A stretch of 64,000 bases of DNA from Peribacillus acanthi (GCF_003073175.1 NZ_QBBX01000012.1:47839-111838), one strand, 5' to 3'; numbered from the stretch's first letter, positions 34,245 through 44,239 are shown. Program-made: numbers and translations. Notes: a model not told the origin generated them from the sequence alone.

Positions 34245-37184
34245 ATGGAAAAAAACACTTTTTTGGATAGATTGAGGAACTTTTTCTCCTCTTTTTCTAC
34301 TCCAAAATCGAAACGCTATTTCAATATTACCTATCAAGTGATTTGGAACTTATTTTTAATTTTTATCATATTGGCAGTATTAGGTACTGCTTTTGCAGGA
34401 GGTGTTGGTGCTGGTTACTTCGCATCCCTTGTAAAAGATGAGCCAATAAGACCAAAAGATGACCTTAAAAAGGATATATACAATTATGAAGAGACATCGG
34501 AAGTCTACTTCGCCAATAATGTATATTTCGGAAAACTCAGCTCCGACCTAGAACGGGTTGAAGTTTCGTTGGATGACATTTCGGCTGACTTAAAGAATGC
34601 TGTGATTGCCACTGAAGACGAATACTTTTACGAGCATGATGGAGTAGTTCCTAAAGCCATACTTCGTGCCTTATTCCAGGAAGTATCGAACTCTTCCGTC
34701 CAATCAGGTGGAAGTACGTTAACACAACAGCTGTTAAAGCAACAAGTACTGACAAATGAAGTTTCTTTTTCCCGAAAAGCTAAAGAAATACTTTTAGCTT
34801 TAAGAATCGAGAAATTTTTTGAAAAAGACGAAATTTTACAAGCTTACTTGAATGTATCACCTTTTGGAAGAAACTCCTCAGGTAGCAACATTGCAGGTGT
34901 TCAATCCGCAGCGACTGGAATTTTCGGGGTTAACGCTAAGGATTTATCTTTACCACAAGCTGCATTCATCGCTGGCCTCCCACAAAGTCCATTTGGTTAT
35001 ACACCGTTTACGCGTGATGGAAAAATAAAAGATTCGAAATACTTACAGCCAGGACTCGACCGCATGAAAACAGTCCTTACAAGAATGCACGATGGGGGCT
35101 ATATTACGGATCAACAATTCAAGGACGCCCTTAATTACGATATTATAAAGGACTTGATTCCATCCAAACCAAGAATTATGGATAAGCATCCATGGTTGAC
35201 TGTAGAAGTTGAAAAACGAGCAGTAGGTATTCTTGCTATTATCCTTGCAGAAAAAGATGGATATGAGGAAGACGATATTAAAAAAGACAAAGATCTTTAC
35301 AATCAATACGTCAGCTTAGCTACTCGTAATTTGAAACAAAATGGATACAAGATACATACAACCATTGATAAAGAAATATTTGAGCAAATGGAAAAGATTA
35401 AAGATAGTTATCCTTATTACGGACCTGACAAAAATGCAAAAGTCATTGACTCAGACTCAAAAGAAGAGATTGTAAAGAAACTTCCGGTTGAACTAGGCGC
35501 AGTTTTAATAGAGAACAACACTGGTAGAATTATAAGTTTTGTCGGTGGCCGTGATTTTAAACAAGAGGAAACCAATCATGCCACTTCATCCCTGCGTCCG
35601 AACGGATCAACCATGAAGCCTTTATTAGTGTATGCCCCTGCCATTGAATGGGGAAAAATTGCCCCTGGTTCTATTGTTGCGGATGCACCAATGCAGCTTT
35701 CCGGTTGGGGTGATAAAGGCTATCCAAATAACTACTCTAAGAGTTTTTCTGGTTTGACTACAGCAAGGGAAGCCTTAACTAAATCGATTAACGTTCCTGC
35801 AGCAAAATTTTACAGTGACATTGTGGATCAACGTCCAACGCAATTTTTAGAAAAAATGGGCTTCACTAGCTTAACAAAAGAAGACCATTCGAACGCATCC
35901 ATGTCTATTGGAGCCATGCAAAAAGGTGTCACAGTTGAGGAAAATACAAATGCATTTGCAACTCTGGCTAATGGTGGTCAATTTGTTGATGCTTACATGA
36001 TTGAAAAAATTGAAACAAAAGACGGCACTGTAGTCTACCAGCATGAGAGTAAACCAGTCGATGTATTTACTCCTCAAACATCATACTTGACCCTTGATAT
36101 GATGCGTGATGTCATTAATCAAGGAACAGCTACATCGCTTAAAGGACGATTAAAATTCAGCTCAGACTTTGCTGGCAAAACCGGAACGGGTAATAACTTC
36201 CAAGACGCTTGGTTCGTTGCATCAAATCCGAATATAACATTTGGTGTTTGGACTGGATACGACAAACCAATGCCTTTAGCTAAGAATTATAAAGGACTTT
36301 CCTACAGTAAACGCAACATCTACCTTTGGGCAGACCTTCTAAATGCAGCATATGATGTGAACCCAGAAATGATGGACCCAGAGAAACGATTTGAAATGCC
36401 TGGTGGAATTGTGCGTCGATCATTCTGTGCCATTACTGGTGGGGCTGCTACTGAAGCATGTGCAAAGGCCGGACTTGTTGTGACAGATTTATTCCCATCA
36501 AACTTTGTGCAAGACAAATTGGATGGCAGCTTTTCGTCTGGAAGGTATGTTGAGGTTCATAATCAAAAATTCTCAGCATTATCTTCTACTCCTTTAGAAT
36601 TCACAGAAGAAGGATTAATGCTAAGTCCTGAATTCATGAAAAGTATTGGTCTGGATCGATTAACAGATCCTGGAGTAGTCTTTTCAAAGAATAAGTTCCT
36701 TTCTAATGTCATGACTGCAGGAGATTCTTTACAGGATAATGGCAAAGCACCTGATGCCCCTGGTGTCATATTGAATGGAAATACTTTATCATGGGGAAGT
36801 CATCATGAAGGAGACGTAATCGGCTATCGTGTTTATAATGGAAATGATCTTGTAGCCAGCATAAAAGCAAGTAATTCACTTTCATACACAGGAGGCTCTG
36901 GTTCTTATACTGTAAGGGCGGTTGACATCATCGGACAAGAATCCAGTAGTTCTAACACTGTAGAGATTGGTGGAAAACCAGTGGAAAATGAGGAAGAGGA
37001 AGAGGAAGAGACAGAAGAACCAAGTAAGCCTACGGATGCCAAACCAGTTGATCCGAAGCCTACGGATCCTAAACCAACCGATCCAAAGCCTACAGATCCT
37101 AAACCAACAGATCCTACTAAACCGAAAAATCCTAAACCTAAAAATCCTAAACCAATTGAACCATCCTCACCATCTTTTAATTAA
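34245..37184 (+). CDS. Class A penicillin-binding protein with FN3-like domain and KPTDP tail
   Basis: Bifunctional peptidoglycan synthase, 979 residues. A membrane segment lies at about 29-60. The GT51 domain has the catalytic Glu124 (ATEDEYFYEHDG) and GGSTLTQQ. The transpeptidase domain has SxxK at Ser455-Lys458 (GSTMKP), SIN as SxN, and KTGTG at 645-649. A region at about 840-915 looks like a fibronectin type III domain (VIGYRVYNGNDLVASI), then comes an acidic stretch (EEEEEEETEE) and a tail of KPTDP and KPKNP repeats that probably spans the wall. It lies divergent from tyrS and convergent with acsA. GGGGGTTGAG precedes the ATG. I recall no B. subtilis orthologue at this site. Confidence 0.95.
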   Translation: MEKNTFLDRLRNFFSSFSTPKSKRYFNITYQVIWNLFLIFIILAVLGTAFAGGVGAGYFASLVKDEPIRPKDDLKKDIYNYEETSEVYFANNVYFGKLSSDLERVEVSLDDISADLKNAVIATEDEYFYEHDGVVPKAILRALFQEVSNSSVQSGGSTLTQQLLKQQVLTNEVSFSRKAKEILLALRIEKFFEKDEILQAYLNVSPFGRNSSGSNIAGVQSAATGIFGVNAKDLSLPQAAFIAGLPQSPFGYTPFTRDGKIKDSKYLQPGLDRMKTVLTRMHDGGYITDQQFKDALNYDIIKDLIPSKPRIMDKHPWLTVEVEKRAVGILAIILAEKDGYEEDDIKKDKDLYNQYVSLATRNLKQNGYKIHTTIDKEIFEQMEKIKDSYPYYGPDKNAKVIDSDSKEEIVKKLPVELGAVLIENNTGRIISFVGGRDFKQEETNHATSSLRPNGSTMKPLLVYAPAIEWGKIAPGSIVADAPMQLSGWGDKGYPNNYSKSFSGLTTAREALTKSINVPAAKFYSDIVDQRPTQFLEKMGFTSLTKEDHSNASMSIGAMQKGVTVEENTNAFATLANGGQFVDAYMIEKIETKDGTVVYQHESKPVDVFTPQTSYLTLDMMRDVINQGTATSLKGRLKFSSDFAGKTGTGNNFQDAWFVASNPNITFGVWTGYDKPMPLAKNYKGLSYSKRNIYLWADLLNAAYDVNPEMMDPEKRFEMPGGIVRRSFCAITGGAATEACAKAGLVVTDLFPSNFVQDKLDGSFSSGRYVEVHNQKFSALSSTPLEFTEEGLMLSPEFMKSIGLDRLTDPGVVFSKNKFLSNVMTAGDSLQDNGKAPDAPGVILNGNTLSWGSHHEGDVIGYRVYNGNDLVASIKASNSLSYTGGSGSYTVRAVDIIGQESSSSNTVEIGGKPVENEEEEEEETEEPSKPTDAKPVDPKPTDPKPTDPKPTDPKPTDPTKPKNPKPKNPKPIEPSSPSFN
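37026..37160 (+). repeat. Tandem coding repeat, KPTDP units
   Basis: About nine imperfect 12-15 bp units such as AAGCCTACGGATCCT and AAACCAACCGATCC encode Lys-Pro-Thr-Asp-Pro, ending in KPKNP variants. Such repeats readily change copy number by slippage. Confidence 0.85.
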
Positions 37185-37187
37185 ATC

Positions 37188-37225
37188 AAAAAGCTGCGAA
37201 GAACACTTTCGCAGCTTTTTTTGAT
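37188..37225 (+). terminator. Terminator of the class A PBP gene
   Basis: AAAAAGCTGCGAA (37188-37200) pairs with TTCGCAGCTTTTT (37208-37220). Confidence 0.88.
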
Positions 37226-37303
37226 TGAAATGTCGTTGCACAATCTTTTCACAGCTTTTATAGGATTGTTAAATCCTCGACTATAAACAATACCATACAG
37301 AGT

Positions 37304-37345
37304 AAAAAGCTGTTCAATCACCAACAGGTACATTGAACAGCTTTT
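37304..37345 (-). terminator. Terminator of acsA
   Basis: AAAAGCTGTTCAAT pairs with ATTGAACAGCTTTT (37332-37345) around a 13-base loop. Confidence 0.85.
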
Positions 37346-37355
37346 ATAAAAACTA

Positions 37356-39074
37356 TTAATCTTCCATCGTGGATAGGTCGCCAGTTGGAAGGTCCAACTC
37401 CCATGCTTTTAGTACACGACGCATGATTTTACCACTTCTTGTTTTAGGTAACTTATCTCTGAATTCGATTTCACGAGGTGCAGCGTGAGCCGCTAAACCA
37501 CGTTTAACGAACTGACGAATTTCTTCAATAAGTTCATCTGTAGCCTCGTATCCATCCCTTAAAGCAATGAACGCTTTAATGATTTCTCCTCTAACTGGGT
37601 CAGGTTTTCCAATAACCCCCGCTTCAGCAACAGCTGGATGTTCGACTAATTTACTTTCTACTTCAAATGGTCCCACACGTTCTCCAGCCGTCATAATGAC
37701 ATCATCAATTCTACCTTGGAACCAGAAATACCCGTCCTCATCCATATATGCAGAGTCACCTGAAACATACCAATCACCTGTCATGAAATACGATTCATAT
37801 TTTTGAGGATTATTCCAGATTGTATGCATCATAGATGGCCAACCTTTTTTAATAGCAAGGTTGCCCATACGGTAAGGAGGTAACTCATTTCCTTGATCAT
37901 CCACTATTGCAGCTTCTACTCCTGGAATTGGTTTACCCATAGATCCCGGCTTGATTTCCATACAAGGGTAGTTACAAATTAACTGTGCCCCTGTCTCTGT
38001 CATCCACCATGTATCATGAATACGTTTATTGAAGACTTTCATTCCCCATCTTACCACTTCCGGATTCAATGGTTCTCCTACACTTAACACATGTCGAAGT
38101 GTGCTTAAATCGAATTTCTTGACGATTTCATCCCCAGCACCCATTAACATTCTGAAAGCAGTAGGCGCGCTATACCAAATGGTAACACCAAAATCTTCAA
38201 TCGTTTTATACCATGTTTCAGGTTTAAAACGACCGCCTACAACCACGTTTGATACACCATTTAACCATGGCCCAAAAATACCATATGATGTTCCAGTTAC
38301 CCACCCTGGGTCAGCTGTACACCAATAGACATCCGATTCTTTAATATCAAGAACCCATTGAGCTGTTTGAAAGTGTTGAATCATAGCATTATGTACATGC
38401 AATACTCCCTTTGGTTTTCCAGTAGAACCAGATGTATAATGCAAGATTAAACCATCTGTACGCTGTACCCACTCTATCTTTAACTTTCTATCTGCATCTT
38501 TGAAATACTTCATAAAGTCTAAGAGCTTTCCTTCTTCTTTTACATTTGCCCCCACAAGGAAAATATGTTTCAAAGCTGGAAGTTCAGAGATTGGAACACG
38601 AGATAACAATTCAGGTGTTGTAATTAATACTTTAGCTTCACTGTCTTGTAGGCGGTCACGAACCGCACCTTCCATAAAAGCTTCAAATAATGGTCCAACA
38701 ATCGCTCCCAATTTAATAGCACCCAAAACAGCAAAATATAGTTCAGGAGATCTAGGCATAAAGATGAATACTCGATCGCCCTTCTCTACGTCCCCCATAT
38801 TCTTCAATACATTTCCGGCTTTATTAGATAGTTCCTTCATTTCCTTGAATGTATATTTTTCATCACGGGAACCGTCACGATAGTAGAGGGCAACCTTATT
38901 CTTTCTAGCTCCTTCAGCATGGCGATCGATTGCTTCATATGCCATGTTTACTTTACCAGTGTTATACCAGGAAAAATTTTTCTCAGTTTCTTTCCAATCG
39001 AACTGCTTGTACACTTCTTCATAGTTCGGTAGATTGTAATCCCCTTTAATTACTGATAGCGCTTCCACTTTCAT
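37356..39074 (-). CDS. acsA: Acetyl-CoA synthetase
   Basis: Activates acetate to acetyl-CoA with ATP. 572 residues, the length of B. subtilis AcsA. ANL motifs: HYTSGSTGKPKGVLHVHNAM, WWMTETGAQL, YVSGDSAYMDEDGYFWFQGR, and the C-terminal PKTRSGKIMRRVL with the catalytic lysine that AcuA acetylates. The frame opens 22 codons upstream, but the ATG at 39074 has AAAGGGGGA before it and gives the known N-terminus. It is divergent from acuABC, which control its activity; a cre box lies between. Confidence 0.97.
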   Translation of the reverse strand: MKVEALSVIKGDYNLPNYEEVYKQFDWKETEKNFSWYNTGKVNMAYEAIDRHAEGARKNKVALYYRDGSRDEKYTFKEMKELSNKAGNVLKNMGDVEKGDRVFIFMPRSPELYFAVLGAIKLGAIVGPLFEAFMEGAVRDRLQDSEAKVLITTPELLSRVPISELPALKHIFLVGANVKEEGKLLDFMKYFKDADRKLKIEWVQRTDGLILHYTSGSTGKPKGVLHVHNAMIQHFQTAQWVLDIKESDVYWCTADPGWVTGTSYGIFGPWLNGVSNVVVGGRFKPETWYKTIEDFGVTIWYSAPTAFRMLMGAGDEIVKKFDLSTLRHVLSVGEPLNPEVVRWGMKVFNKRIHDTWWMTETGAQLICNYPCMEIKPGSMGKPIPGVEAAIVDDQGNELPPYRMGNLAIKKGWPSMMHTIWNNPQKYESYFMTGDWYVSGDSAYMDEDGYFWFQGRIDDVIMTAGERVGPFEVESKLVEHPAVAEAGVIGKPDPVRGEIIKAFIALRDGYEATDELIEEIRQFVKRGLAAHAAPREIEFRDKLPKTRSGKIMRRVLKAWELDLPTGDLSTMED

Positions 39075-39193
39075 CCGCCCAATTCCCCCTTTGTTTAAAT
39101 ATTCACTAAATATTATATAATAATAAAAATATATTCTCAATTTTTAAAATTCAGTACACCATCACTCTTTTCGACAAAATCCTTCTATTCCTT

Positions 39194-39207
39194 TGATAAC
39201 GCTTTCA
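39194..39207. promoter_or_regulatory. Candidate cre box between acsA and acuA
   Basis: TGATAACGCTTTCA agrees with the CcpA consensus TGWAANCGNTNWCA except at position 4. It is nearly central (120 bases from the acsA start, 140 from acuA), so one operator could serve both. Both genes are CcpA-controlled in B. subtilis. Confidence 0.65.
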
Positions 39208-39346
39208 TTTTACTAGTTTTATTGATAGAATATTTATCATATTGAAATAATTTAAGGTTGCAAATTCTGAAAGTTTTAAGAACAACATAACTTTTTCCTT
39301 TTTTCATGTATAATATTTGATAAAAGTTCGATTTGGTGGTGAAAAG

Positions 39347-39979
39347 ATGGAGCATATCAAAACTTATAATGCAAAAGAATTAAAGACACCTCACGGGACA
39401 CTCATTATAGAAGGCCCCGTCCCTGCAGAGAAAATAAAAAACTATGAATTCCATAAAGATTTAGTTGCTTTTCGTCCACCGGCGCAACAACACAAAGCAT
39501 TGATTGATATCGCGGCTTTGCCAGAAGGACGTATTCTTATCGCAAGGCATCTTGATACAATAGTAGGTTATGTAACATATCTATATCCAGACCCATTGGA
39601 ACGGTGGTCAGAAGGAAAAATGGAAGACTTGATTGAGCTAGGTGCAATTGAAGTTATCCCACAATTCCGTGGATGCGCTGTAGGAAAAAATCTACTTATT
39701 GTTTCCATGATGGATGATGCAATGGAGGATTTCATTGTCATCACTACAGAGTATTACTGGCATTGGGATTTGAAAGGCACTGGCTTGAACGTATGGGATT
39801 ACCGTAAAATTATGGAGAAAATGATGAATGCCGGTGGACTTGAATACTACGCTACAGACGATCCAGAAATCTCCTCACATCCAGCTAACTGTCTAATGGC
39901 TAGAATCGGAAAGAGAATTCCACAAGAATCTGTTCAAAAATTTGATCGCCTAAGGTTTATGAATCGATTTATGTATTAA
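39347..39979 (+). CDS. acuA: Acetoin utilization / AcsA acetyltransferase AcuA
   Basis: GNAT-family protein lysine acetyltransferase that inactivates AcsA by acetylating its catalytic lysine. 210 residues from the ATG at 39347, the same length as in B. subtilis; the frame opens ten codons earlier but GGTGGTG sits before this ATG. The acetyl-CoA-binding segment is visible as IEVIPQFRGCAVGKNLL. First gene of acuABC, divergent from its target acsA. Confidence 0.96.
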   Translation: MEHIKTYNAKELKTPHGTLIIEGPVPAEKIKNYEFHKDLVAFRPPAQQHKALIDIAALPEGRILIARHLDTIVGYVTYLYPDPLERWSEGKMEDLIELGAIEVIPQFRGCAVGKNLLIVSMMDDAMEDFIVITTEYYWHWDLKGTGLNVWDYRKIMEKMMNAGGLEYYATDDPEISSHPANCLMARIGKRIPQESVQKFDRLRFMNRFMY

Positions 39980-40035
39980 TATGAAAATCATGATTCTTTC
40001 AAGCAAATTCATACATACGAGTAGGGGGATATTCT

Positions 40036-40683
40036 ATGATTCTCGAAGATATTATGAATACAGATGTCGTCACATTGAACGAGTCAGATTCAATCCAAAC
40101 TGCTATTGAAATCATCCGTGATAAGAAAATTCGACACATTCCCATTGTCAACGATGAGAAAAAACTAGTTGGACTAGTATCAAACCAAGATATCCGTGAT
40201 GCTACACCCTCTATATTCCGTTCGACTTTTCACTTAGAAGACTTACAAAAACCATTGAGCACAATTATGAAAAAAGATATTATCACAGGCCATCCATTAG
40301 ATTTTGTAGAAGAAGTAGCTGCTGTGTTTTATGAAAATCATATTGGTTGCATGCCGATTCTGTCTGATAATAAGCTTGTAGGCATTATTACCGAAACAGA
40401 CTTATTACACACTTTTGTTAAATTAACAGGAGCCCATCAGCCAGGTTCACAATTGGAAATCAAAGTACCAAACCGTTCAGGTGTGCTTAGTGAAGTCACT
40501 GCAATTATTAAAACCAAAAAAGCCAATATCCATAGTGTGCTTGTGTATCCGGATAAGCAGGATGATTCTTATAAAATTTTAGTCGTTAGAGTTCAAATCA
40601 TGAATCCGCAAGCGGTCGTCCAAGCACTAAAGGAAAATGGTTTTGATGTATTGTGGCCAAAAATACCGGAGATTTTATCATGA
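40036..40683 (+). CDS. acuB: AcuB, CBS-ACT domain protein
   Basis: A 215-residue regulatory protein with two CBS domains (about 1-60 and 75-132; MNTDVVTLNESDSIQTAIEI and CMPILSDNKLVGIITETDLL) and a C-terminal ACT domain (about 140-210). CBS pairs bind adenine nucleotides. It belongs to acuABC, but its exact role in acetate or acetoin use is not settled. GTAGGGGGAT precedes the ATG. Its TGA stop overlaps the acuC start by four bases (ATGA). Confidence 0.95.
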   Translation: MILEDIMNTDVVTLNESDSIQTAIEIIRDKKIRHIPIVNDEKKLVGLVSNQDIRDATPSIFRSTFHLEDLQKPLSTIMKKDIITGHPLDFVEEVAAVFYENHIGCMPILSDNKLVGIITETDLLHTFVKLTGAHQPGSQLEIKVPNRSGVLSEVTAIIKTKKANIHSVLVYPDKQDDSYKILVVRVQIMNPQAVVQALKENGFDVLWPKIPEILS

Positions 40684-41846
40684 AGCCAGCGGTTTTTGTC
40701 TATTCTAATGATCTATTAAAATACCGTTTTAACGAAAATCATCCCTTTAATCAATTGCGTCTGAAACTCACTTTAGATTTATTGAAAAAATCAGGGGCGA
40801 TTAGTGATCAAGATATCGTCGCTCCTCGAATGGCAACAGATGAAGAGCTTCACCTCATACATGATCCTTCATATGTGGAGGCTGTCAAAATGGCAGGTAA
40901 AGGTACGTTATCTGAAGAACGTGCTTCTAGCTTTGGATTAGGAACAGAGGATACACCCGTCTTCCCCGGCATGCATGAAGCCAGTGCATTATTAGTAGGC
41001 GGCACTTTGACCGCTGTTGATTATGTCATGTCGGGACAGTCCCAGCATGCTCTAAGCTTAGGGGGAGGACTTCATCACGGTTTCAGAGGGAAGGCTTCTG
41101 GTTTTTGTATCTATAATGATAGCTCTGTTGCCATTAAGTACTTGCAAAACAAGTATAATGCCAGAGTCTTGTATGTTGACACGGATGCTCACCATGGGGA
41201 CGGAGTTCAATGGTCCTTTTATGATGATCCAAACGTGTGTACATTTTCCATTCATGAAACAGGGCGCTATTTATTCCCCGGAACCGGGAATGTTAATGAA
41301 CGTGGACAAGGTCAAGGTTATGGTTATTCATTCAATATTCCATTGGATGCCTTTACAGAAGACGAATCATGGCTCCACGCCTATTCCACGGCCTTAAAAG
41401 AAATAGTAGAATTTTTCAAGCCAGATGTCATTCTTACACAGAATGGTGCGGATTCACATTATCTTGATCCACTAACCCACCTATCGGCAACGATGAAAAT
41501 CTACAAAGAAATCCCTCGTTTAGCCCATCAGTTAGCTCATCAATACTGTGATGGAAAATGGATAGCTGTGGGTGGCGGAGGATATGATATTTGGAGAGTC
41601 GTTCCAAGAGCATGGGCCCATATTTGGTTGGAAATGACTGAATTCTCAAACTTGTCAGCGGAATTACCTAAAGATTGGGTCGAAAAATGGCAACCTTCGT
41701 CTCCTGTTCCTTTACCTAAAACATGGGAAGACCCTGCTGGTATGTATCAGCCAATACCAAGAAAACCTGAAATTACAGAGAAGAATTTTCAAACCGTAGA
41801 AAAAGCACTATATCCTATACGTTCAAATTCATCTTCTAGTACATAA
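40680..41846 (+). CDS. acuC: AcuC, histone-deacetylase-like protein deacetylase
   Basis: Zn-dependent class I/II HDAC-fold enzyme that removes the acetyl group placed on AcsA. 388 residues. Active-site motifs: SLGGGLHHGFRGKASGFC with paired His, VDTDAHHGDGVQW (metal ligands) and GADSHYLDPL, then GGGGYD. The ATG at 40680 lies within the acuB stop (ATGA), so I reject the GTG at 40653. Together acuA and acuC reversibly control acetate activation. Confidence 0.97.
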   Translation: MKPAVFVYSNDLLKYRFNENHPFNQLRLKLTLDLLKKSGAISDQDIVAPRMATDEELHLIHDPSYVEAVKMAGKGTLSEERASSFGLGTEDTPVFPGMHEASALLVGGTLTAVDYVMSGQSQHALSLGGGLHHGFRGKASGFCIYNDSSVAIKYLQNKYNARVLYVDTDAHHGDGVQWSFYDDPNVCTFSIHETGRYLFPGTGNVNERGQGQGYGYSFNIPLDAFTEDESWLHAYSTALKEIVEFFKPDVILTQNGADSHYLDPLTHLSATMKIYKEIPRLAHQLAHQYCDGKWIAVGGGGYDIWRVVPRAWAHIWLEMTEFSNLSAELPKDWVEKWQPSSPVPLPKTWEDPAGMYQPIPRKPEITEKNFQTVEKALYPIRSNSSSST

Positions 41847-41891
41847 AAAAGTAAGAACCAAATCAGTAATTGATTTGGTTCTTACTTTTTT
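41845..41891. terminator. Bidirectional terminator between acuC and ccpA
   Basis: A 21-bp perfect stem (41845-41865 with 41871-41891) with loop GTAAT, overlapping the end of both genes. Confidence 0.92.
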
Positions 41892-42895
41892 CATTTGGAT
41901 TTAGTTGATTGTCGATGTTCAATTCGATGGGGTAGTACTACTGTAGTATCTTGAACTTCTTCTTTGTCCATTAGCTTTGTTAAAAGCCTCATAGCAACAG
42001 CACCGATATCGTATAGCGGTTGGACGATTGTTGTAATTTGTGGTCGAACCATCAAGGTAAGCCTTGTATTATCGAAACTTACTACCTCAAACTCATTTGG
42101 AACTGAATATCCCTTATCTTGTGCAGCATGTACGACTCCTAAAGCCATTTCATCTGCCCCTACCATGATGGCTGTTGGCTTTTTCTCACATTCAATCAGT
42201 CTGTCAAATGCTTCGATTCCTGAGTCATAAGAATAGTCTCCTTCTACTAGGTATCCTTCTTCAAACTGCAAATTATTTTCTTGCAAAGCTCTCTTATAGC
42301 CATTTACCTTTAATACGTTTATTGGCTCTACATCAGGTCCAACTACGAAAGCGATGTGCTTATGCCCATTTTCAATAAAGCTCTTTGTTGCATCGTAAGC
42401 AGCCGCTTCATAATCGATATTGACTGAAGGGGTTTGGTTTGTTTCCTCAATCGAGCCTGCCAACACGATCGGAACTGGTGATTTTTTAAATTCAGATACA
42501 TGGTCTTCTGTAATGTTGGCGCCCATAAAAACAATTCCATCTACTTGCTTACCAAGCATTGTATTCAATAAATGAAGCTCTTTATCCAAGTTTTGATCAG
42601 AATTACTTAAGATGATATTGTATTTATACATTGTTGCAATATCTTCGATTCCACGAGCGAGTTCCGCAAAAAATATACTTGATATATCAGGTATGATTAC
42701 ACCGACTGTTGTCGTTTTCTTGCTTGCTAATCCTCTTGCAACTGCATTCGGACGATATCCTAGTCTTTCAATGACTTCTAATACTTTTTTTCGAGTTGTA
42801 GGTTTTACATTTGGATTACCGTTTACTACTCTGGAAACCGTAGCCATGGAAACGTTTGCTTCCCTAGCAACATCATAAATCGTGATGGTATTCAT
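41891..42895 (-). CDS. ccpA: Catabolite control protein A
   Basis: LacI-family global regulator of carbon use that binds cre sites with HPr(Ser-P) as corepressor. 334 residues, as in B. subtilis. N-terminal HTH ([20 protein letters not shown]), hinge helix ([15 protein letters not shown] region), then the periplasmic-binding-like core [19 protein letters not shown]. It follows acuABC directly in convergent orientation; the motPS (ytxDE) genes I would expect between them are absent. Candidate target sites in the window are at 9318 and 39194. Confidence 0.98.
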   Translation of the reverse strand: MNTITIYDVAREANVSMATVSRVVNGNPNVKPTTRKKVLEVIERLGYRPNAVARGLASKKTTTVGVIIPDISSIFFAELARGIEDIATMYKYNIILSNSDQNLDKELHLLNTMLGKQVDGIVFMGANITEDHVSEFKKSPVPIVLAGSIEETNQTPSVNIDYEAAAYDATKSFIENGHKHIAFVVGPDVEPINVLKVNGYKRALQENNLQFEEGYLVEGDYSYDSGIEAFDRLIECEKKPTAIMVGADEMALGVVHAAQDKGYSVPNEFEVVSFDNTRLTLMVRPQITTIVQPLYDIGAVAMRLLTKLMDKEEVQDTTVVLPHRIEHRQSTKSK

Positions 42896-43034
42896 GGTTT
42901 CACTCCTTCTATGCTATTTAGTTTGTAAGTGCGTCTTATCACATATGATTACCTTAAGAATTATCTGAATACCAAATTGGCAAGATCGTTTAAGCAAAAT
43001 TATGTATTAATAAATAATATTACGATACTAGTTT

Positions 43035-43064
43035 AAGAACTGCAATCAATGAGAGCAGTTTTTT
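43035..43064 (+). terminator. Orphan rightward terminator between aroA and ccpA
   Basis: AAGAACTGC (43035-43043) pairs with GCAGTTTTTT (43055-43064), T run on the plus strand. Both neighbouring genes point left, so no known gene uses it; a small RNA or antisense transcript could end here. Confidence 0.5.
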
Positions 43065-43124
43065 CTATATTTGTCACAAAATAATCTATATATTTTCAAT
43101 CCATTAACGATAAATCCATAAATG

Positions 43125-43158
43125 AAAAAAGCCTTCTGCACGAATGCAAAAGGCTTTT
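43125..43158 (-). terminator. Terminator of aroA
   Basis: Minus-strand stem AAAAGCCUUUUGCA with UGCAGAAGGCUUUU closed by a UUCG loop. Confidence 0.88.
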
Positions 43159-43162
43159 CCAT

Positions 43163-44239
43163 TTAAACAGTCGTTATACTTAATTCCTTCAACCCTTTTA
43201 AGAATATATCAAATTCTGCAAAGTCCATCTGTTGAGCAGAGTCAGATAGGGCAACGCTTGGATCAGGATGAACTTCCGCCATGATACCATCAGCTCCAAT
43301 CGCTAACGCAGCCTTAGCAGCAGGAAGCAACAAATCCTTTCGGCCAGTAGAGTGTGTCACATCCACAAAGACTGGTAAATGAGTCTCTTGTTTTAAGATT
43401 GGAACGGCAGTGATATCTAGTGTGTTTCGTGTCGCTCTCTCGTATGTTCTAATTCCACGTTCACATAGGATAATGTTCCCATTCCCTTGCGACATGATGT
43501 ATTCTGCTGCATTAATAAATTCATCAATTGTAGCAGCCAATCCACGTTTTAACAGAACTGGTTTATCTACAGCACCTGCTGCTTTTAACAATTCGAAATT
43601 CTGCATGTTTCTAGCACCAATTTGAATTACATCAATATAATCAATAGCCGTTTCAATATCAGCAGGGTTCACGATTTCACTTATGACTGCTAAGCCATAT
43701 TCATCGGCAATTTTCTTAAGAATTTTCATTCCATCTAATCCTAGACCTTGGAAGTCATATGGGGAAGTACGTGGCTTGTATGCTCCACCTCTTAAGAGCT
43801 TCAACCCCTTGCTCTTCACTACATCAGCAACAGCGGCAACTTGATCATAAGATTCAACTGCGCAAGGACCGAAAACAAAACTTGGAGCACCTGTTCCGAT
43901 TTTCTCGCCTTTAATCGTAATAACAGTATCTTCGGGCTTCTTCTTTCTTGAAACTAATAATGCTTTCTTATGGTCATCTTTTTGAAGGTTTAAACCAACC
44001 TTAAATATTTCTTTAAAAATATGTTTGACTGCAGAATTTTCAAGAGGCCCTTCATTATTGGATTCAATTAGATCTAGCATTTTTCTTTCACGTACCGGAT
44101 CGTACTTATTTACCCCTTGCTTTTCCTTCACTCGACCAATTTCCTGTACAAGTTTCGCTCTTTCATTAATAAGATGTAGTATAGATAAATTGATTTCATC
44201 TAGATTTTCACGAAGTGCATCTAATTCCTTATTACTCAT
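43163..44239 (-). CDS. aroA: Bifunctional chorismate mutase / DAHP synthase
   Basis: First step of aromatic synthesis (DAHP from PEP and erythrose-4-phosphate), with an N-terminal AroQ-type chorismate mutase domain (about 1-85, [20 protein letters not shown]) that acts as feedback sensor for prephenate and chorismate. The C-terminal catalytic domain shows [27 protein letters not shown] and the C-terminal MAEVHPDP. 358 residues from the ATG at 44239, matching B. subtilis AroA; 14 extra codons upstream lack a good ribosome site. Upstream of ccpA as in B. subtilis. Confidence 0.96.
   Translation of the reverse strand: MSNKELDALRENLDEINLSILHLINERAKLVQEIGRVKEKQGVNKYDPVRERKMLDLIESNNEGPLENSAVKHIFKEIFKVGLNLQKDDHKKALLVSRKKKPEDTVITIKGEKIGTGAPSFVFGPCAVESYDQVAAVADVVKSKGLKLLRGGAYKPRTSPYDFQGLGLDGMKILKKIADEYGLAVISEIVNPADIETAIDYIDVIQIGARNMQNFELLKAAGAVDKPVLLKRGLAATIDEFINAAEYIMSQGNGNIILCERGIRTYERATRNTLDITAVPILKQETHLPVFVDVTHSTGRKDLLLPAAKAALAIGADGIMAEVHPDPSVALSDSAQQMDFAEFDIFLKGLKELSITTV

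Noticed and set aside
36967-37224. An 85-codon frame over the tail of the large PBP
   Set aside because: It is the +1 reading of the KPTDP repeats and runs through the terminator; repeat DNA keeps other frames open.
42977-43005. Promoter for a small RNA ending at the orphan terminator near ccpA
   Set aside because: TTGGCA with TTATGT at 17-base spacing was considered, but the -10 is too poor to call.
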